Shown piece after piece: positions 5,032 to 6,353 of a stretch of 6,353 nt of DNA; positions within the stretch are counted from its first letter, which is position 1, and each line of letters opens with the position of its first letter. This DNA comes from Flavobacteriales bacterium (lineage in GTDB: Bacteria > Bacteroidota > Bacteroidia > Flavobacteriales > TMED113): assembly GCA_002713285.1 (NCBI GenBank), contig PAVX01000023.1, forward strand, positions 18,554-24,906. Direction: 5' to 3'. The notes beneath the pieces were generated by a model. It ran no database searches. It had not been told where the DNA came from and worked only from the letters and a program-made list of their open reading frames with translations. The position numbers were made by a program, and so were the translations under genes.

Positions 5032-6353
5032 ATGCAACAACTTATTTCATCTTATTTAACCAAAAGAGTTCCTTCCTCTTCTCTTTCTGTATATAGGTTC
5101 TTTTTTGGTTTATTAATGTGTTTTAGCATTATTAGGTTTTGGCATAAAGGTTGGATAGAAGAATTGTATTTAGATCCAATTTTCCATTTTTCATATTATG
5201 GCTTTGAATGGATTAAACCGTTGGGAGACTATACATATTTAATTTTTTTTATTTGCTTTATTTCTTCACTATTTGTTTGTATAGGTTTTAGATATAGGGT
5301 GTCAATAATTGTCTTTTTTCTAAGTTTTTTTTATATCGAAATGATGGATAAGACTACTTATCTAAATCACTATTATTTTATTAGTTCACTGTCGTTTTTG
5401 ATGATTTTTTTACCGGCTAACTCTACATTTTCAATAGATAATATAATCAGTAAAAAGAGTTATCCAACGATACCAAAATGGAGCGTAGATAGTATTAAGC
5501 TTCTTATTAGCATTGTATATATATATGCTGCAATTGCTAAAATGAATTCAGATTGGTTATTTAATGCTATGCCTTTAAAGATATGGATATCTTCTAAATA
5601 CCATTTTCCATTTTTTGGAGATACTTTTTTTCAACAAGAATGGTTTTATTATTTCATGAGTTGGGCAGGAATGATATATGACCTGTGTATTCCATTTCTG
5701 TTGCTATATACAAGAACTCGATTGATTGGATGTTTATTGGTGATTATATTCCATATATCTACTAAATTATTATTTCCAATTGGTATGTTTCCATACATTA
5801 TGATTTTTAGTGCTATTATCTTTTTTTCTCCAAAAATTCATAATAGTATTATTAGTCAATGTTTATTAGTTTGGAATAAAATTAAGAGTGTTTTTAATAT
5901 ATCTTATAATACTAAAATTCATTTAATAAATAAGGTTGATAAAGTATATAATTCCAGTGTTCTCTACATTATATTAATTTTCTTTTTATTTCAGTTATTA
6001 TTTCCACTTAGGTATATGATGTATCCCGGAGAGCTTTTTTGGACTGAGCAAGGCTATCGCTTTTCTTGGAGAGTCATGCTAACAGAGAAGACAGCGTTAA
6101 CAAATTTTAAGATTGTAGACCGCGATAATCAGAATTTTTTTTATGTAAACAATAGTGATTTTTTGACTTCGTTTCAGGAAAAGCAAATGAGTTTTCAACC
6201 AGATTTTATTTTAGAATATGCACATTATTTAGGTGATTATTTTTCTAATAGCAATGGAGATAGTGTTCAGGTATTTGCCGATAGTTATGTTTCTTTAAAT
6301 GGACGGAAAAGTCAAAAATTTATAGATAATAATATTGATTTATACTTAGAAAA
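5032..6353 (+). CDS. HTTM / vitamin K-dependent gamma-carboxylase-like integral membrane protein, C-terminus cut by window edge
   Basis: Open from the ATG at 5032 to the edge: 440 codons and no stop. Hydrophobic segments near residues 19-35, 68-85, 89-104, 113-127, 155-169, 208-226, 231-243, 250-265 and 308-325 make it a polytopic inner-membrane protein. It resembles gamma-glutamyl carboxylase: DKTTYLNHYYFISSLSFLM (106-124) aligns with the human LDKTSWNNHSYLYGL segment and places Lys107 at the catalytic base (human Lys218); YIYAAIAKMNSDWL (163-176); FHISTKLLFPIGMFPYIM (240-257); and YPGELFWTEQGYRFSWRVML (331-350), a hallmark of the bacterial branch. The remaining residues would be the soluble C-terminal part. 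The human enzyme is about 758 residues and bacterial homologues are much shorter, so this copy is probably nearly complete. It starts 9 bases after the imelysin stop. Bacterial homologues' substrates are largely unknown; carboxylase, epoxidase or another quinol-coupled activity are all possible. Confidence 0.9.
   Translation, partial: MQQLISSYLTKRVPSSSLSVYRFFFGLLMCFSIIRFWHKGWIEELYLDPIFHFSYYGFEWIKPLGDYTYLIFFICFISSLFVCIGFRYRVSIIVFFLSFFYIEMMDKTTYLNHYYFISSLSFLMIFLPANSTFSIDNIISKKSYPTIPKWSVDSIKLLISIVYIYAAIAKMNSDWLFNAMPLKIWISSKYHFPFFGDTFFQQEWFYYFMSWAGMIYDLCIPFLLLYTRTRLIGCLLVIIFHISTKLLFPIGMFPYIMIFSAIIFFSPKIHNSIISQCLLVWNKIKSVFNISYNTKIHLINKVDKVYNSSVLYIILIFFLFQLLFPLRYMMYPGELFWTEQGYRFSWRVMLTEKTALTNFKIVDRDNQNFFYVNNSDFLTSFQEKQMSFQPDFILEYAHYLGDYFSNSNGDSVQVFADSYVSLNGRKSQKFIDNNIDLYLE

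Overview
The window is strongly AT-rich and reads as Bacteroidota, most likely a marine member of the Flavobacteriia. The evidence is C-terminal type IX secretion (T9SS) sorting tails, lipoprotein signals followed by acidic spacers, start codons lacking Shine-Dalgarno sequences in an A/T-rich 'AATTATGAAAAA' context, and families typical of that group (DUF4856, imelysin, HTTM). No tRNA, rRNA, CRISPR array or insertion sequence was seen.

Layout. Positions 1-812 (minus strand) hold most of a secreted intradiol ring-cleavage dioxygenase whose C-terminal sorting tail runs off the left edge. A T-rich gap of about 160 bases (813-974) separates it from a divergent small basic protein with an AT-hook-like start (975-1202). 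The intergenic region 1203-1348 carries two copies of a 25-base repeat placed 42 bases apart, with a Bacteroidota-type -7 promoter box between them. From there a co-directional cluster runs to the right edge: a T9SS-exported protein combining cupredoxin, Cys-rich, fasciclin and Cys-rich modules (1349-2662); a DUF4856 lipoprotein (2686-3810); an imelysin-family lipoprotein (3919-5022); and a vitamin K-dependent gamma-carboxylase-like/HTTM membrane protein (5032 to beyond 6353).

How the genes may work together. Imelysin-like proteins and cupredoxins occur fused in EfeO, the periplasmic component of the EfeUOB iron-uptake system. Here a cupredoxin and an imelysin domain are in separate genes of one apparent operon, with a DUF4856 lipoprotein between them and a gamma-carboxylase-like integral membrane protein after them. 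From memory of flavobacterial genomes, DUF4856, imelysin and HTTM genes often sit next to a TonB-dependent receptor, which would lie just past the right edge. The best working hypothesis is an envelope metal (probably iron) acquisition operon. The repeats at the promoter and a long RNA stem between the DUF4856 and imelysin genes are its candidate control elements. The metal, and the substrate of the carboxylase-like protein, cannot be read from sequence alone.
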